In this document: positions 8,957-17,773 of the stretch, piece by piece
Layout of the letters: the number at the start of each line of letters is the position of its first letter
Position numbering within the stretch: the stretch's first letter is position 1
DNA from: an uncultured Isosphaeraceae bacterium
GTDB lineage: Bacteria > Planctomycetota > Planctomycetia > Isosphaerales > Isosphaeraceae
Assembly: GCA_945957605.1 (NCBI GenBank)
Contig: CAMFLR010000001.1
Span: 310,001-374,000, forward strand
DNA length: 64,000 nucleotides
Direction: 5' to 3'
Notes under the pieces: generated by a model
Database searches by the model: none
Seen by the model: the letters and a program-made list of their open reading frames with translations, nothing else
What the model was told of the DNA's origin: nothing
Translations under genes and position numbers: made by a program

Positions 8957-9835
8957 ATGCGACGGATCGCACGCCGGGCTTTCGTTGTTGGTGCCACGCT
9001 GGGGGTTGCTTCAACGGCGTTCGGGCAGGTCGTGGCTCCCCCAGCCGCCAAGCGCCCTCCTCAGGCCGAGGCGAAGCCGCCCGCGGACGAGGCTGCGGCC
9101 CGCCGCGAGATGGAGCGGCTGCTAGGCCTCTGGGAACAGCAAAGCGCCCGGCTCAAGTCGCTCGACGTCAGCTTCACGCGACTTGACAAGGCTCCGGGCT
9201 GGAACCAGGTCGACGAATTTCGTGGCCGCGCCTATTTGCAGTCGCCCAACCTCGTTTGCCTGCACTTTCAGAAGGTGGATGTGGTTCCCCCCGCGAACAA
9301 GCCGACGCTTCAGAACTACGAGCGAATCGTCTGCACGGGCAAGGAAGTGCTGCAGTACGACTATCAGCGGCAGCAAATCTTCCGCTTCCCGCTCGATAAG
9401 CAGCAGCGCCAGCGAGCGTTGCAAGAAGGTCCCCTCCCCTTCCTCTTCAACATGAAGGCGGCGGAAGCCAAGGAACGGTATGGGATGACCTACATCAACC
9501 AGAACGAAAAGGCCTACCTGATCGGCGTGGTGCCGCACAAGCAGGAAGACCGCGACGTCTTCAGCAAGGCGTTCATCCAACTCAGCAAGTCGACGTTCCT
9601 GCCCGACCGCCTGCTTTTGCTGTCTCCCAACGGCAAGGACACGCAGGATTACACGTTCAGCGGTATTAGCGCGAATGGTCAGATCGACCCGCAGTACTTC
9701 CAGCAGTTGCAGATCAAAGGCTGGAAGCTGATCGACAACCCATCACCGCAGCAGCAGCCCCAGGCCGCGCCTCGAGCCGTGGGACGTCAAGAAGCGGCTC
9801 CCGCCGGACGCCCCGCGACACGCGCACGCCAATAA
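8957..9835 (+). CDS. Secreted LolA-fold-like planctomycete protein, paralogue 4 of 4
   Basis: A 292-residue protein with the strongest match to the common planctomycete form of this family. The start at 8957 uses the GGAAGGAG at 8941-8948; a start at 8939 would lie upstream of that site. The signal peptide is followed by a Pro/Ala/Glu-rich linker and then the shared core: LWEQQSARLKSLDVSFTR, EFRGRAYLQSPNLVCLHFQ, ERIVCTGKEVLQYDYQRQQI, MTYINQNEKAYLIGVVP and SPNGKDTQDYTFSGISANG. It ends in a Gln/Pro/Arg-rich tail absent from the other copies. Function unknown. Confidence 0.82.
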   Translation: MRRIARRAFVVGATLGVASTAFGQVVAPPAAKRPPQAEAKPPADEAAARREMERLLGLWEQQSARLKSLDVSFTRLDKAPGWNQVDEFRGRAYLQSPNLVCLHFQKVDVVPPANKPTLQNYERIVCTGKEVLQYDYQRQQIFRFPLDKQQRQRALQEGPLPFLFNMKAAEAKERYGMTYINQNEKAYLIGVVPHKQEDRDVFSKAFIQLSKSTFLPDRLLLLSPNGKDTQDYTFSGISANGQIDPQYFQQLQIKGWKLIDNPSPQQQPQAAPRAVGRQEAAPAGRPATRARQ

Positions 9836-9874
9836 TCGGCAACAGCGCGAAATAACTCGGTTAAGCTGACGAAA

Positions 9875-9906
9875 AGCCGTCTGGCGGATTGCTCCGCTCG
9901 ACGGCT
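9875..9906 (+). terminator. Possible terminator closing the paralogue array
   Basis: A 7-bp outer stem (9875-9881 with 9900-9906) and a 5-bp inner stem (9884-9888 with 9893-9897) surround a TTGC loop, about 40 nt after the last paralogue. The tail (CGTTGCGTTT) is only weakly T-rich. Confidence 0.35.
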
Positions 9907-10086
9907 CGTTGCGTTTGGCCAGTTTGACGATGGTTTTCAGCCGGCTTATAATCCCTCGTTGGAAGGCCGAGCCGGGTCGGTCGTGAAAGATCACCAGGGA
10001 TTCGATCCCTTCGATTGCACTTCGACCCAAGTTAAGTCCTCGACCTTATCCTTGGTCGCGGCCTGCCTCTCGGGGGAGACCGAACC

Positions 10087-12309
10087 GTGAAGACCGGTCT
10101 GCATCGAATCCGTTCTGCCTCGAATCTTGCCTGGGCTACCATAGCCGGTCTCGCTTTTTTGGCTTTCGCCCCACTCTGTTTCGCGCAGGGGCAGGCCCCC
10201 ACTGCTCCCGATACGGTACCCGGGCAGCGGTTCTTGATCGAAGAGCCGGTAACCTCCGAATTCATCAGCCAACTTCGCTCTGCGACGAAGCAACTCGTTT
10301 CGCGCGCGACCACCGACGACAAGCGGCCAATCCTGGTTTTTGAATTTCGGCCGGGGAAAACCCGTCCTGGCGGCACCGACTTCGGCGCCGCATACGATTT
10401 GGCCCAACTGATCTCACGCGAGCTTGCCGGTGCGCGTAAAACGATCGCCTACGTGCCCGAGCCGCTCAAGGGATATGTGGTGCTCCCCGCGCTCGCGTGC
10501 GACGAGATTGTCATGGGTCTGCGGTCGAGCATCGGGCCGATCACGCCTGAAAGTGCGAACGTCAACAACGGTCTGCGCGAGCTGATCAAGGATCTTGCCG
10601 TTCACAAGGGACGCGAGCCCGGCCTGTTCCTGGGCATGCACAATCGCGACCTTGATTTGCGCATCGTCCGCACCGCCGACAAACAAACGCACTACCTGCT
10701 CGATTCCGAGGTGCCCGAGTTCTCGAAAACGCATCAAGTCATCGAGAATTACTCGGCCTGGGAAGGAACCCAGCGCGGGGTTTTGCTCGCTGGACGTGCG
10801 CGCGAGCAGGGGTTCACAAAGCTGCTGTCTGACGATTTGTTCGAGGTGTTCAACGCGTACAGCATTTCAAGTAGCGGCCTGGCGAACGATCCATCGTTGC
10901 TCGATGATCCCAAGGCAGTTTGGATTCGTGTCGACGGCCAGATCAATAAGGTGAAGGAACGCTACATCGTCGAGCGGCTGAAAAAGGCGCGAAACGAGGG
11001 CGTGAATCTCATCTTCTTGCAGATCAATAGTGAAGGCGGTATCGACCTCGACGCCAGCAACATCGCCCAGGCTCTTCTCGATCTCAAGGATATCAAGACG
11101 GTTGCGTATATCGATGATCGTGCGACCGGCGTTGCTGCACTTCTTCCACTCGCGTGCAACGACATTGTGTTTCGTCGCAGCGCGCGGATGGGAAATGTGT
11201 CGAGCATTCTCACAAACGGCGGCAAGAACGATCGTGGTCAAGCGTTGACACCCGAGCAGATGTCGAGCTTGGTCGCCCATGCCACCAATCTTTCCAACAC
11301 CAAGGGTCATCCGGCGGCCATTGCGACGGCGATGATCGACCCGAATGCCGCGATTGTTCTCGCGAAAGACAAAAACACTGGCGCGGCGAACTATTACTTG
11401 CAAGCGCAGATCGACGCCGAGCCGGGCCGCTTTGCCGACCCTGAGCCCGTCAAGAATCCCGGCCGGGTATTAACCCTGAGTGCCGAGGACGGCATGGGCC
11501 GCGCGATGGGCCGCTGGGTCGCCGATGAAGAGGAATTGAAGGGGCTTTACCGGCTGCGCGGAAAGCCGATCCGCATCGATGGCCCGACGTGGGTCGACGG
11601 TGTTGTCCAAACGCTGAACGAGCCGTTTGTCAGCGGATTGCTACTGTTCATCGGCATCTTCATGCTCATCATCGAGATCAAGATGCCGGGCGTTGGCCTG
11701 CCGGCGATCACCTCGGTGCTTGCGTTCCTGCTCTTCTTCTGGAGCCACTTCCTGAGCGGGACGGCGGAGATACTTGAGATCTTGCTGTTTGTCGCCGGGA
11801 TCATTCTGCTTGGGCTCGAACTGTTTGTGTTCCCTGGCTTCGGCGTATTCGGAATCAGCGGCGTGCTGCTGATTCTGATCTCGATCGTCATGGCGAGCCA
11901 TACGTTTATCTGGCCGACGCAGGAATATGAGTATCGTCAGATGTTGTCGACGCTCATTCAGGTTGTGGGCGTCCTTGTCTCAGTTGCGGCGGGGGTGGCG
12001 ATCGTCGGCCGGTATTTGCCGTCGATGCCGCTCTTCAACAAGCTGATTCTCCGGCCGGAGCCGTATGGTGCAAGCCTCGAACTTGACGACCCGATGGCGA
12101 AGCCGGTGCTTGATGGCGAGACGTCGTTCGCATTCCTAATCGGCGAGACCGGACGCACGACGACGATCTTGCGACCGTCGGGAAAGGCGCGGTTTGGTGA
12201 CTTGCTGGTCGACGTTTCGGCCGATGGTTTTTATATCGAGCCCGGGACGTTGGTCGAGGTGGTCGACGTGCAAGGGGCGCGCGTTCTTGTGAAGCCGTTG
12301 CGGGCTTGA
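10087..12309 (+). CDS. Long NfeD-family membrane protein with two ClpP-like domains lacking the nucleophile Ser
   Basis: A 740-residue protein. GTG start at 10087 after a GGGGGAG site; signal peptide to about residue 36. Two ClpP/crotonase-like segments follow (about 65-200 and 285-430), then four or more membrane segments (about 512-645) and a C-terminal NfeD OB-like domain (685-740). In active NfeD proteases the serine sits in an SAG motif before a LAxDEIV-like strand. Here the aligned positions are Gly129 (GYVVLPALACDEIVMG) and Gly348 (TGVAALLPLACNDIVF), so both domains look non-catalytic. The short nfeD and floA genes follow on the same strand, matching the known NfeD-flotillin linkage. 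A membrane scaffold or sensor role is inferred. Confidence 0.85.
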   Translation: MKTGLHRIRSASNLAWATIAGLAFLAFAPLCFAQGQAPTAPDTVPGQRFLIEEPVTSEFISQLRSATKQLVSRATTDDKRPILVFEFRPGKTRPGGTDFGAAYDLAQLISRELAGARKTIAYVPEPLKGYVVLPALACDEIVMGLRSSIGPITPESANVNNGLRELIKDLAVHKGREPGLFLGMHNRDLDLRIVRTADKQTHYLLDSEVPEFSKTHQVIENYSAWEGTQRGVLLAGRAREQGFTKLLSDDLFEVFNAYSISSSGLANDPSLLDDPKAVWIRVDGQINKVKERYIVERLKKARNEGVNLIFLQINSEGGIDLDASNIAQALLDLKDIKTVAYIDDRATGVAALLPLACNDIVFRRSARMGNVSSILTNGGKNDRGQALTPEQMSSLVAHATNLSNTKGHPAAIATAMIDPNAAIVLAKDKNTGAANYYLQAQIDAEPGRFADPEPVKNPGRVLTLSAEDGMGRAMGRWVADEEELKGLYRLRGKPIRIDGPTWVDGVVQTLNEPFVSGLLLFIGIFMLIIEIKMPGVGLPAITSVLAFLLFFWSHFLSGTAEILEILLFVAGIILLGLELFVFPGFGVFGISGVLLILISIVMASHTFIWPTQEYEYRQMLSTLIQVVGVLVSVAAGVAIVGRYLPSMPLFNKLILRPEPYGASLELDDPMAKPVLDGETSFAFLIGETGRTTTILRPSGKARFGDLLVDVSADGFYIEPGTLVEVVDVQGARVLVKPLRA

Positions 12310-12328
12310 GCGACTACGCGATTGAGGT

Positions 12329-12364
12329 GTTCAGTGCGCGCCCACTGGCTGCGCGCTACTGAAC
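12329..12364 (+). terminator. Hairpin 3' of the long nfeD gene
   Basis: A 7-bp stem (12329-12335 with 12358-12364) continues, after a 1-nt bulge, into a GCGCGC pairing (12336-12341 with 12351-12356), with a 9-nt loop. It is 20 nt after the stop and has no T-run. It is immediately followed by a larger inverted repeat. Confidence 0.4.
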
Positions 12365-12377
12365 GCAATAGACTAGT

Positions 12378-12477
12378 CCATTGTCAGGGCGAGAGATTCG
12401 GGTGCCACTGCCTCTGCCAGCGCTGCGAATTGCTAACGAAGGCAGCGCCGGTGGCACCCGATTCGCCGTGACAATGG
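12378..12477. repeat. 100-nt imperfect palindrome (possible dispersed intergenic repeat)
   Basis: The outer arms are perfect over 9 bp (12378-12386 with 12469-12477). A second pairing covers GGCGA/TCGCC, a third is 10 bp perfect (12399-12408 with 12451-12460, CGGGTGCCAC), and a fourth is GCGCTGC with GCAGCGC (12420-12426 with 12442-12448). The element sits between the two nfeD genes. Its structured, multi-arm form is like REP/MITE-type elements, but no flanking duplication was established. Confidence 0.6.
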
Positions 12478-12562
12478 AAGAGACGGAACGAAAGCGATAC
12501 CGGACCTGCGAGCGAGTGACGCTTGTGGGTGTTGGCCGTCGCGCTCGATTGATTGAGGCGAC

Positions 12563-13090
12563 ATGAGCTATTTGATGTGGCCGCTCCTGCTGCTGGGAAT
12601 CGGCCTCGCGCTGCTTTTGGTCGAAGTTTTCATTCCATCGGGCGGGTTGATTGCACTGCTGGCGATCGGCTGCTTGCTGCTCAGCCTTTATCAGGCGTTT
12701 CAAGCGCCAAGCGCTCCCGACCTCTGGTGGAAGCTACTCATCGCCGAGTTATTGCTGATCCCTGCGGCTTTATCGTACGCAGTCTATCTCTGGCCTCGTA
12801 CGCCATTTGCCCGGCGCATCTTTCTCAAGCCGCCTGAACCGGAAGAAGTCGATACGGCCCACGAACGGCAGCGTCTCGACCACCTGATCGGCCAGTTCGG
12901 CCGTGCGCTTACCCCGCTACGTCCCTCCGGAGCGGTCGACTTCGAAGGCCGCCGGATGGACGCGATGGCTGAAGAAGGGCTGATTGCGAGCGGTTCGCTC
13001 GTGCGAGCGGTGCGAATTCAGTCGGGTGTGCTAGTCGTGCGCAAGGCAGACGACGAGGCGCTCGCTCGACTCGACTTGGAATCAGAATAG
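12563..13090 (+). CDS. Short NfeD-family membrane protein
   Basis: A 175-residue protein with no protease domain. Membrane segments lie near residues 5-45 (including LLVEVFIPSGG, typical of NfeD) and 55-78. A soluble OB-like domain at about 105-170 contains LTPLRPSGAVDFEGRRMDA, the conserved NfeD beta-barrel signature. A GAGGCGAC precedes the ATG. It sits between the long NfeD gene and the flotillin-like gene, which supports a joint role at membrane microdomains. Short NfeD proteins have no known enzymatic activity; interaction with the flotillin is inferred from gene order. Confidence 0.85.
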   Translation: MSYLMWPLLLLGIGLALLLVEVFIPSGGLIALLAIGCLLLSLYQAFQAPSAPDLWWKLLIAELLLIPAALSYAVYLWPRTPFARRIFLKPPEPEEVDTAHERQRLDHLIGQFGRALTPLRPSGAVDFEGRRMDAMAEEGLIASGSLVRAVRIQSGVLVVRKADDEALARLDLESE

Positions 13091-13247
13091 AGCCGACCGG
13101 CCGGCGAACAACTTTCGATCCCTTGGTGACGAATCGCGCCGTGGCGGTTCTAGCCCCTTGACCCAGACACCTCAGTCGGCCCAAATCTGTTAGCTTAGCG
13201 TTCATGCATTGCCTGACCTACGCGTCAGCTACATCGAGGAAACCACC

Positions 13248-14312
13248 ATGCAGTTGCTTTTTGCCCAGGCAGGGCAATTGTCGGCCCCACAGATTGGCGT
13301 TGTGATCATCATCTTGGTGATCGCCCTTCTGGTTCTGTTCGGGTTCATCCTGTTCGCGAAGTATTTCAACCTGTGGATCCAGGCGAAGATGACGCACGCC
13401 AACGTCGGCATCTTCGACCTGATCGGCATGTCGTTCCGTAAGGTGAATCCGAATATCATCGTCCGTTCCAAGATCATGGCGATTCAAGCCGGTCTGACGG
13501 AAAAAGACGGCGTGACAACGCGCGGGCTCGAAGCGCACTATCTCGCCGGTGGCAACGTGCCGAACGTCGTTCGCGCGCTGATCGCTGCCAATCGCGCTGA
13601 TATCCCGCTGTCGTACAAGCGCGCAGCCGCGATCGACCTCGCCGGTCGTAACGTGCTCGACGCAGTGCAGACGAGCGTGAATCCGAAGGTGATCGACTGC
13701 CCGGACCCTTCCAAGGGGCGGCAAACGGTCGACGCCGTGGCGAAGGACGGCATTCAGCTCAAGGCCAAGGCCCGCGTGACGGTCCGCACGAATATCGAAC
13801 GGCTCGTCGGCGGTGCGACCGAGGAAACGATCATCGCCCGCGTCGGCGAAGGTATCGTCACGACGATCGGCTCGGCCGATTCGCATAAGCTCGTGCTCGA
13901 GAATCCCGACTCGATCTCCAAGCGCGTGCTCGAAAAAGGTCTCGACGCGGGAACGGCGTTCGAGATTCTATCGATCGACATCGCCGACATCGATGTCGGA
14001 GACAACATCGGTGCCAACCTTCAGGCCGCGCAGGCCGAAGCAGATACCCGCGTCGCTCGTGCAAAAGCAGAAGAGCGCCGCGCGTTCGCCGTCGCGATGG
14101 AACAAGAATATCTGGCGGGCGTGCAGGAGAATCGTGCCAAGGTGATTCTCGCCGAGGCCGAGGTACCGCTCGCGATTGCTGACGCGTTCCGCAAGGGGAA
14201 TCTTGGCGTCTCCGATTACTACAACCTGCGTAACGTGCAGGCCGACACCGAGATGCGGAACTCGATCGCGGGGACGGGTGTCACTCGCGCGGCTGGTGCG
14301 AATAATTCCTGA
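13248..14312 (+). CDS. floA: Flotillin-like protein FloA (YqfA family)
   Basis: A 354-residue membrane scaffold. The ATG at 13248 follows GAGGAAACCACC; the frame is open upstream to 13209, but that extension has no ribosome site. One hydrophobic segment (about residues 12-35) is followed by [53 protein letters not shown] and [15 protein letters not shown], all characteristic of FloA. The SPFH-like core and an Ala/Glu-rich coiled coil (about 270-330) follow. Usual family length is about 330. FloA organises membrane microdomains; the upstream nfeD genes are its usual partners. Confidence 0.93.
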   Translation: MQLLFAQAGQLSAPQIGVVIIILVIALLVLFGFILFAKYFNLWIQAKMTHANVGIFDLIGMSFRKVNPNIIVRSKIMAIQAGLTEKDGVTTRGLEAHYLAGGNVPNVVRALIAANRADIPLSYKRAAAIDLAGRNVLDAVQTSVNPKVIDCPDPSKGRQTVDAVAKDGIQLKAKARVTVRTNIERLVGGATEETIIARVGEGIVTTIGSADSHKLVLENPDSISKRVLEKGLDAGTAFEILSIDIADIDVGDNIGANLQAAQAEADTRVARAKAEERRAFAVAMEQEYLAGVQENRAKVILAEAEVPLAIADAFRKGNLGVSDYYNLRNVQADTEMRNSIAGTGVTRAAGANNS

Positions 14313-14389
14313 GTCTCGCGCATTTGAGTTTGGCCCCGCAGTTCGTGTCTTTTGCGACACGGGCGCGGGTCGGACGGGAGAGCGTAGCG

Positions 14390-15007
14390 ATGAACGCCGA
14401 CTTTCTCTGGACCGCGATCGTTCCCCTCGCGCTCCTGGCGATCTGGGCGCTGACGGCGATTACCAATCGCGATCCCAAGCCAACCCCCGGACGCAGCTCG
14501 AACGCGAATCCGTACGCGCAGCGGCCACAGGGGCCGGCGCCGATGAATCGCACTGAGATTCGCTGGGCGCCGCCCGCTTCCAAGCCGCCGCCTCCCGCGC
14601 CCCGGCCCGGCGGGCAGGACGATGACATCGTGATCATCGAACCAGGCCGGCCGATGCGGACTGCCAGCAATACCCGCACGACCAGTTCGACCAAACGGAA
14701 CCGGTCGAAGCAGGGTAGCAAAGGGGCCGGGGATTCATCGAAGCCGTTGCTTGCGAGTGTGAGCCAGGCGGTGAACCAACAGGTTGCCAGCTCGCTGGTC
14801 ATCAAGCCGCTGCTCGAATCGACCGTGACCGACTCTGCGAATCGCAAGGCATCGGCCGTGGCTGCGCAACCGATCGACATGGAACGCGCGGGGCCAGGAC
14901 GTTTCGCTGCCGCATTTGCGGACCGCAACCGCCTGCGCGATGCGATTATCCTGAACGAACTGCTGCAACCGCCGCTTGCACTCCGTCACAAGCAGCGCAA
15001 TGGGTAA
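14390..15007 (+). CDS. Single-TM hypothetical protein of the nfeD-floA cluster
   Basis: A 205-residue protein. The ATG at 14390 follows GGGAGAG. One membrane helix (about residues 5-25) is followed by a Pro/Arg-rich linker (30-105) with an acidic patch and then an amphipathic C-terminal region ending near FADRNRLRDAIILNELLQPP. I recognise no domain. It starts 77 bp after floA on the same strand, so it may be cotranscribed and attached to the same membrane assembly, but this is position-based inference. Confidence 0.7.
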   Translation: MNADFLWTAIVPLALLAIWALTAITNRDPKPTPGRSSNANPYAQRPQGPAPMNRTEIRWAPPASKPPPPAPRPGGQDDDIVIIEPGRPMRTASNTRTTSSTKRNRSKQGSKGAGDSSKPLLASVSQAVNQQVASSLVIKPLLESTVTDSANRKASAVAAQPIDMERAGPGRFAAAFADRNRLRDAIILNELLQPPLALRHKQRNG

Positions 15008-15246
15008 AACGAATATGGATTAACGCGAGTTTTTGATTGGAGTCAAGAGTCTGTAAAGTCCTCCATCTTCGCAGTCGATCAAGGGAAGCGGATCAACGAC
15101 GAATCGCGCATTAGCCGTCAGACGGCCAGGCCAGTTCATTCACAATGAGCTGGTTTTCCAGGGATGGAACTCTCGTTAGTCGCGACGTTGCCTCGCAACG
15201 ATCCGCTCGTTCCACCCTTGATTGCAGCCGAAGACGGAGATCACCC

Positions 15247-16230
15247 ATGATCCGCCTCTCGACTCGACCCGACCGGGTTCGATTTTCGATATATTCGATC
15301 GCGCTTGTAAGTAGTTTCACCTCAATGAACGCCGCGACCGCCGCTGACGGGCGGTCGGTCACCTGGCGTACCGACCTGGGAAGCGCCCAGGCCGAAGCGC
15401 GAGCGCGAAATCTGCCGCTCTGGATTCAGTTCACTGGCCCCTGGTGCGTGAACTGCCGTCGAATGGAGCGAGGAACGTTCACCGCAACGTCGGTGATCAA
15501 TGCGTCGCAGGAGCAGTTCATTCCGCTCAAACTGCGATCGGACGAGCACGAACAGCTTGCACTCAGCCTCGGCTTGAGCGTCCTCCCCTCGACCGTGATC
15601 GTCAAGCCAACGGGCGAGGTGATCGACAAGTGGGAAGGCTACGGCGATACCGGAGAGTTCCTCGTCTTCCTCGAGGAAACGCTGGGACGTGACGGCCGCT
15701 CGCTCAAGAGGAAGCCGCCCGAAGTTGCTCTGGCGTCTTATTGCCCAGTGTCGCTCGTCGACAAGCACAAGCTCGTTGCGGGCCAGCTCGCGTTGACCGC
15801 AATGCACGAAGGATTCCTCTTCCGGTTCGCGGATGAAGCCGCCCGCGCGGCGTTTCGCGCCAATCCCGAGAAGTATGCACCTGCGAATCATGGCGAGTGC
15901 CCAGTTCGCCAGGTCGAAACGGGTGAATTCCTTGCGGGCAGCGTGAAGTGGGGCGTGATCTACAAAGGACACTTGTTCCTTTGCTCGAACGCCGACGAGC
16001 GGGGCAAGTTCCTGAAGAACCCGGAACGATACGCGAATACGGACCTGGCCGATCGCAATGCGTGCCCCCACTGCTGGGGATCGCAGAACGCGCCCCAGGT
16101 TGCACAGGCGCCGGGACGAGCCTCCACTGCTCCGACCGCGCCTACGTCGCCGACGCGCAGATCGCTTGTGCCGCCACCCTCGACGATCATGGAAGCGGTG
16201 CTCACGCCGATCTCGCGGCTCTATCGCTAA
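15247..16230 (+). CDS. Exported thioredoxin-fold protein fused to two YHS-like domains
   Basis: A 327-residue protein. The start at 15247 (after GGAGATCACCC) gives MIRLSTRPDRVRFSIYSIAL, a signal or anchor segment. Residues about 40-150 are a thioredoxin fold with FTGPWCVNCRRM; the redox pair is Cys-Val-Asn-Cys, and the cis-Pro is in SVLPSTVIV. Two YHS-like modules follow, each with CPV, an aromatic GxLFxF/C strand and NPEKYA or NPERYA, and a final NACPHCWG. YHS modules often occur in metal-handling proteins. A periplasmic thiol/metal role is inferred; no substrate can be named. Confidence 0.82.
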   Translation: MIRLSTRPDRVRFSIYSIALVSSFTSMNAATAADGRSVTWRTDLGSAQAEARARNLPLWIQFTGPWCVNCRRMERGTFTATSVINASQEQFIPLKLRSDEHEQLALSLGLSVLPSTVIVKPTGEVIDKWEGYGDTGEFLVFLEETLGRDGRSLKRKPPEVALASYCPVSLVDKHKLVAGQLALTAMHEGFLFRFADEAARAAFRANPEKYAPANHGECPVRQVETGEFLAGSVKWGVIYKGHLFLCSNADERGKFLKNPERYANTDLADRNACPHCWGSQNAPQVAQAPGRASTAPTAPTSPTRRSLVPPPSTIMEAVLTPISRLYR

Positions 16231-16256
16231 ACAGTACACGATTGAACAATTTGCAC

Positions 16257-16326
16257 GCAGCCGTCCCGCGTCTCCGGTCGCCTCGGTTCGAGAGCGACGC
16301 CGGCGGCGCGGGACGGTTGCATTTTT
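16257..16326 (+). terminator. Strong terminator after the thioredoxin-YHS gene
   Basis: A 14-bp stem (16257-16270 with 16307-16320, one G-U pair) with further pairing inside is followed directly by ATTTTTG and another T-rich stretch. It lies 26 nt after the stop at 16230. Confidence 0.8.
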
Positions 16327-16509
16327 GTCGCTCTTTTCGCGGTGGTTGCGACACAAAATGGCAGTCTCTGCCACGGAAACGGCCGAACGCCGAGTGAATC
16401 GGGCAAAAACGGCTCTTTTTCGCGGTTGGAACGGCGTTTGCATTGGGTGGGAAGTGTTCGATGCGAGGTTCCTCTTTACTCTTTCACCTCAAAAGAGAGG
16501 AGTCGGCAT

Positions 16510-16596
16510 ATGTTCCGTCCCATTGTGCCCCAGGAATCGGCTCCGCCCGCCTGGTCCATGCCATTCATTCCCAGCCCACCTAAAGGGCCGCGTTAA
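16510..16596 (+). CDS. Possible 28-residue Pro-rich protein
   Basis: An ATG preceded by AGAGAGGAGTCGGCAT opens a 28-codon frame beginning MFRPIVPQESAPPAWSM and ending in KGPR. It is Pro-rich (8 of 28). Its leader (16467-16500) contains CCTCTTT and AAAGAGAGG, which could pair and cover the ribosome site. It lies alone between a strong terminator and the hydrolase gene. Only the ribosome site and isolation support it; the rest of 16231-16747 shows no other gene. Confidence 0.42.
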   Translation: MFRPIVPQESAPPAWSMPFIPSPPKGPR

Positions 16597-16747
16597 ATAA
16601 AGCTCTCATGCTCGCACTCGCGGGAATTTGAGCCGCCTTCTGAACATGCGGTTGAGTTTGCTCGTCGTTTTCTGCGATACTTGGGTGATCGTTTCGAGGG
16701 CGATCCTGTTCCCTCGAAACGCGATGCACCTTTGAGGTTTGATCGCC

Positions 16748-17773
16748 GTGTCGCAGACTGAAACGGAGACGACGGCCGCCGCACAGAATTGTGCAAGCGA
16801 AGCCGCTTGCGAGCCTCCCGCGCGGCCGCCGTGCCCTGCTCCGGCCAACTTTCGCCGCGAAGTGGAAGAATACGACAGGAACGCTACGGTCATTCAATGG
16901 GATGGCCCGCGCTATCGGATGACCGCGCGGATCCTCGGCGAAGGTCCTCCGCTCATTCTCGTTCCGGGCATCGCCTCAACCTATCGCGGCTACTGCCTGA
17001 CGCTCAGCAAGCTGTCGGCAAAGTACCGCACCGTGATCTTCGACTATCCCGGCGACAATCGGGACGATCGCGCACGACTTTCAAAGATCTCACACGATGA
17101 CCTGGTCGACGACCTGTTCGGCCTCATCGACCACCTCAACTTCGGCCGGCTTTTCCTGTTTGGAATGTCCTTCGGGTCGACGATCACACTGAAAGCTCTT
17201 GCACGCGAGCCCAGGCGCTTTCCCAAGGCTGCGATTCAGGGCGGGTTTGCCCATCGGCCGTTCACATTCGCCGAAAAATCGGCTTTTGCGTTTGGCCGTC
17301 TGATGCCGGGACAGGTCAGCGGCTTGCCATTACATGAAAAAATCCTTCATTACAACAATTACAGTCATTTTCCCTACGTCATTGCCGACCGCTGGCCGTA
17401 CTATGTCGAGCAGAACGGGCTGACGCCGATCGCCGCGCTCGCGCATCGACTCGACCTCATTTCCAAGCTCGACCTGCGACCGATCCTTGCGAAGATCCCG
17501 ACTGACACCCTGCTGATTCAGGGGAACGAGGATCGTATCGTTGCTCGCAAGTATTTTGAAGAGTTGAAGGCGGGGATGCCGAAGTCGGAGGGTTTGGTGC
17601 TGCCGATCATGGGGCATCAGCCGCACTATACGCACGCTGAGCTGCTGGCGAAGCTGGTGGGAGATTATCTCCTACCCTGCGCGCCTGAGGGATGTCCGAG
17701 CGAGGGCCGCGCGGAGTCTGCGCCGGCGACGAATCAACCAGTACCGTCAGGATCGAACGGGGGCGAATCTTGA
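16748..17773 (+). CDS. Alpha/beta hydrolase
   Basis: A 341-residue hydrolase. GTG at 16748 is preferred because GAGG at 16733-16736 is well placed for it; a TTG at 16739 would sit only 2 nt from that site. The canopy starts near ILGEGPPLILVPGIAS. The nucleophile elbow is GMSFGS, the acid is likely in QGNEDRIVARKYF, and the histidine is in MGHQPHYTH, so the triad appears complete. There is no signal peptide. The stop overlaps the cobL TTG start by 4 nt (TTGA), implying translational coupling. The substrate is unknown; coupling to cobalamin synthesis may be incidental. Confidence 0.8.
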   Translation: MSQTETETTAAAQNCASEAACEPPARPPCPAPANFRREVEEYDRNATVIQWDGPRYRMTARILGEGPPLILVPGIASTYRGYCLTLSKLSAKYRTVIFDYPGDNRDDRARLSKISHDDLVDDLFGLIDHLNFGRLFLFGMSFGSTITLKALAREPRRFPKAAIQGGFAHRPFTFAEKSAFAFGRLMPGQVSGLPLHEKILHYNNYSHFPYVIADRWPYYVEQNGLTPIAALAHRLDLISKLDLRPILAKIPTDTLLIQGNEDRIVARKYFEELKAGMPKSEGLVLPIMGHQPHYTHAELLAKLVGDYLLPCAPEGCPSEGRAESAPATNQPVPSGSNGGES

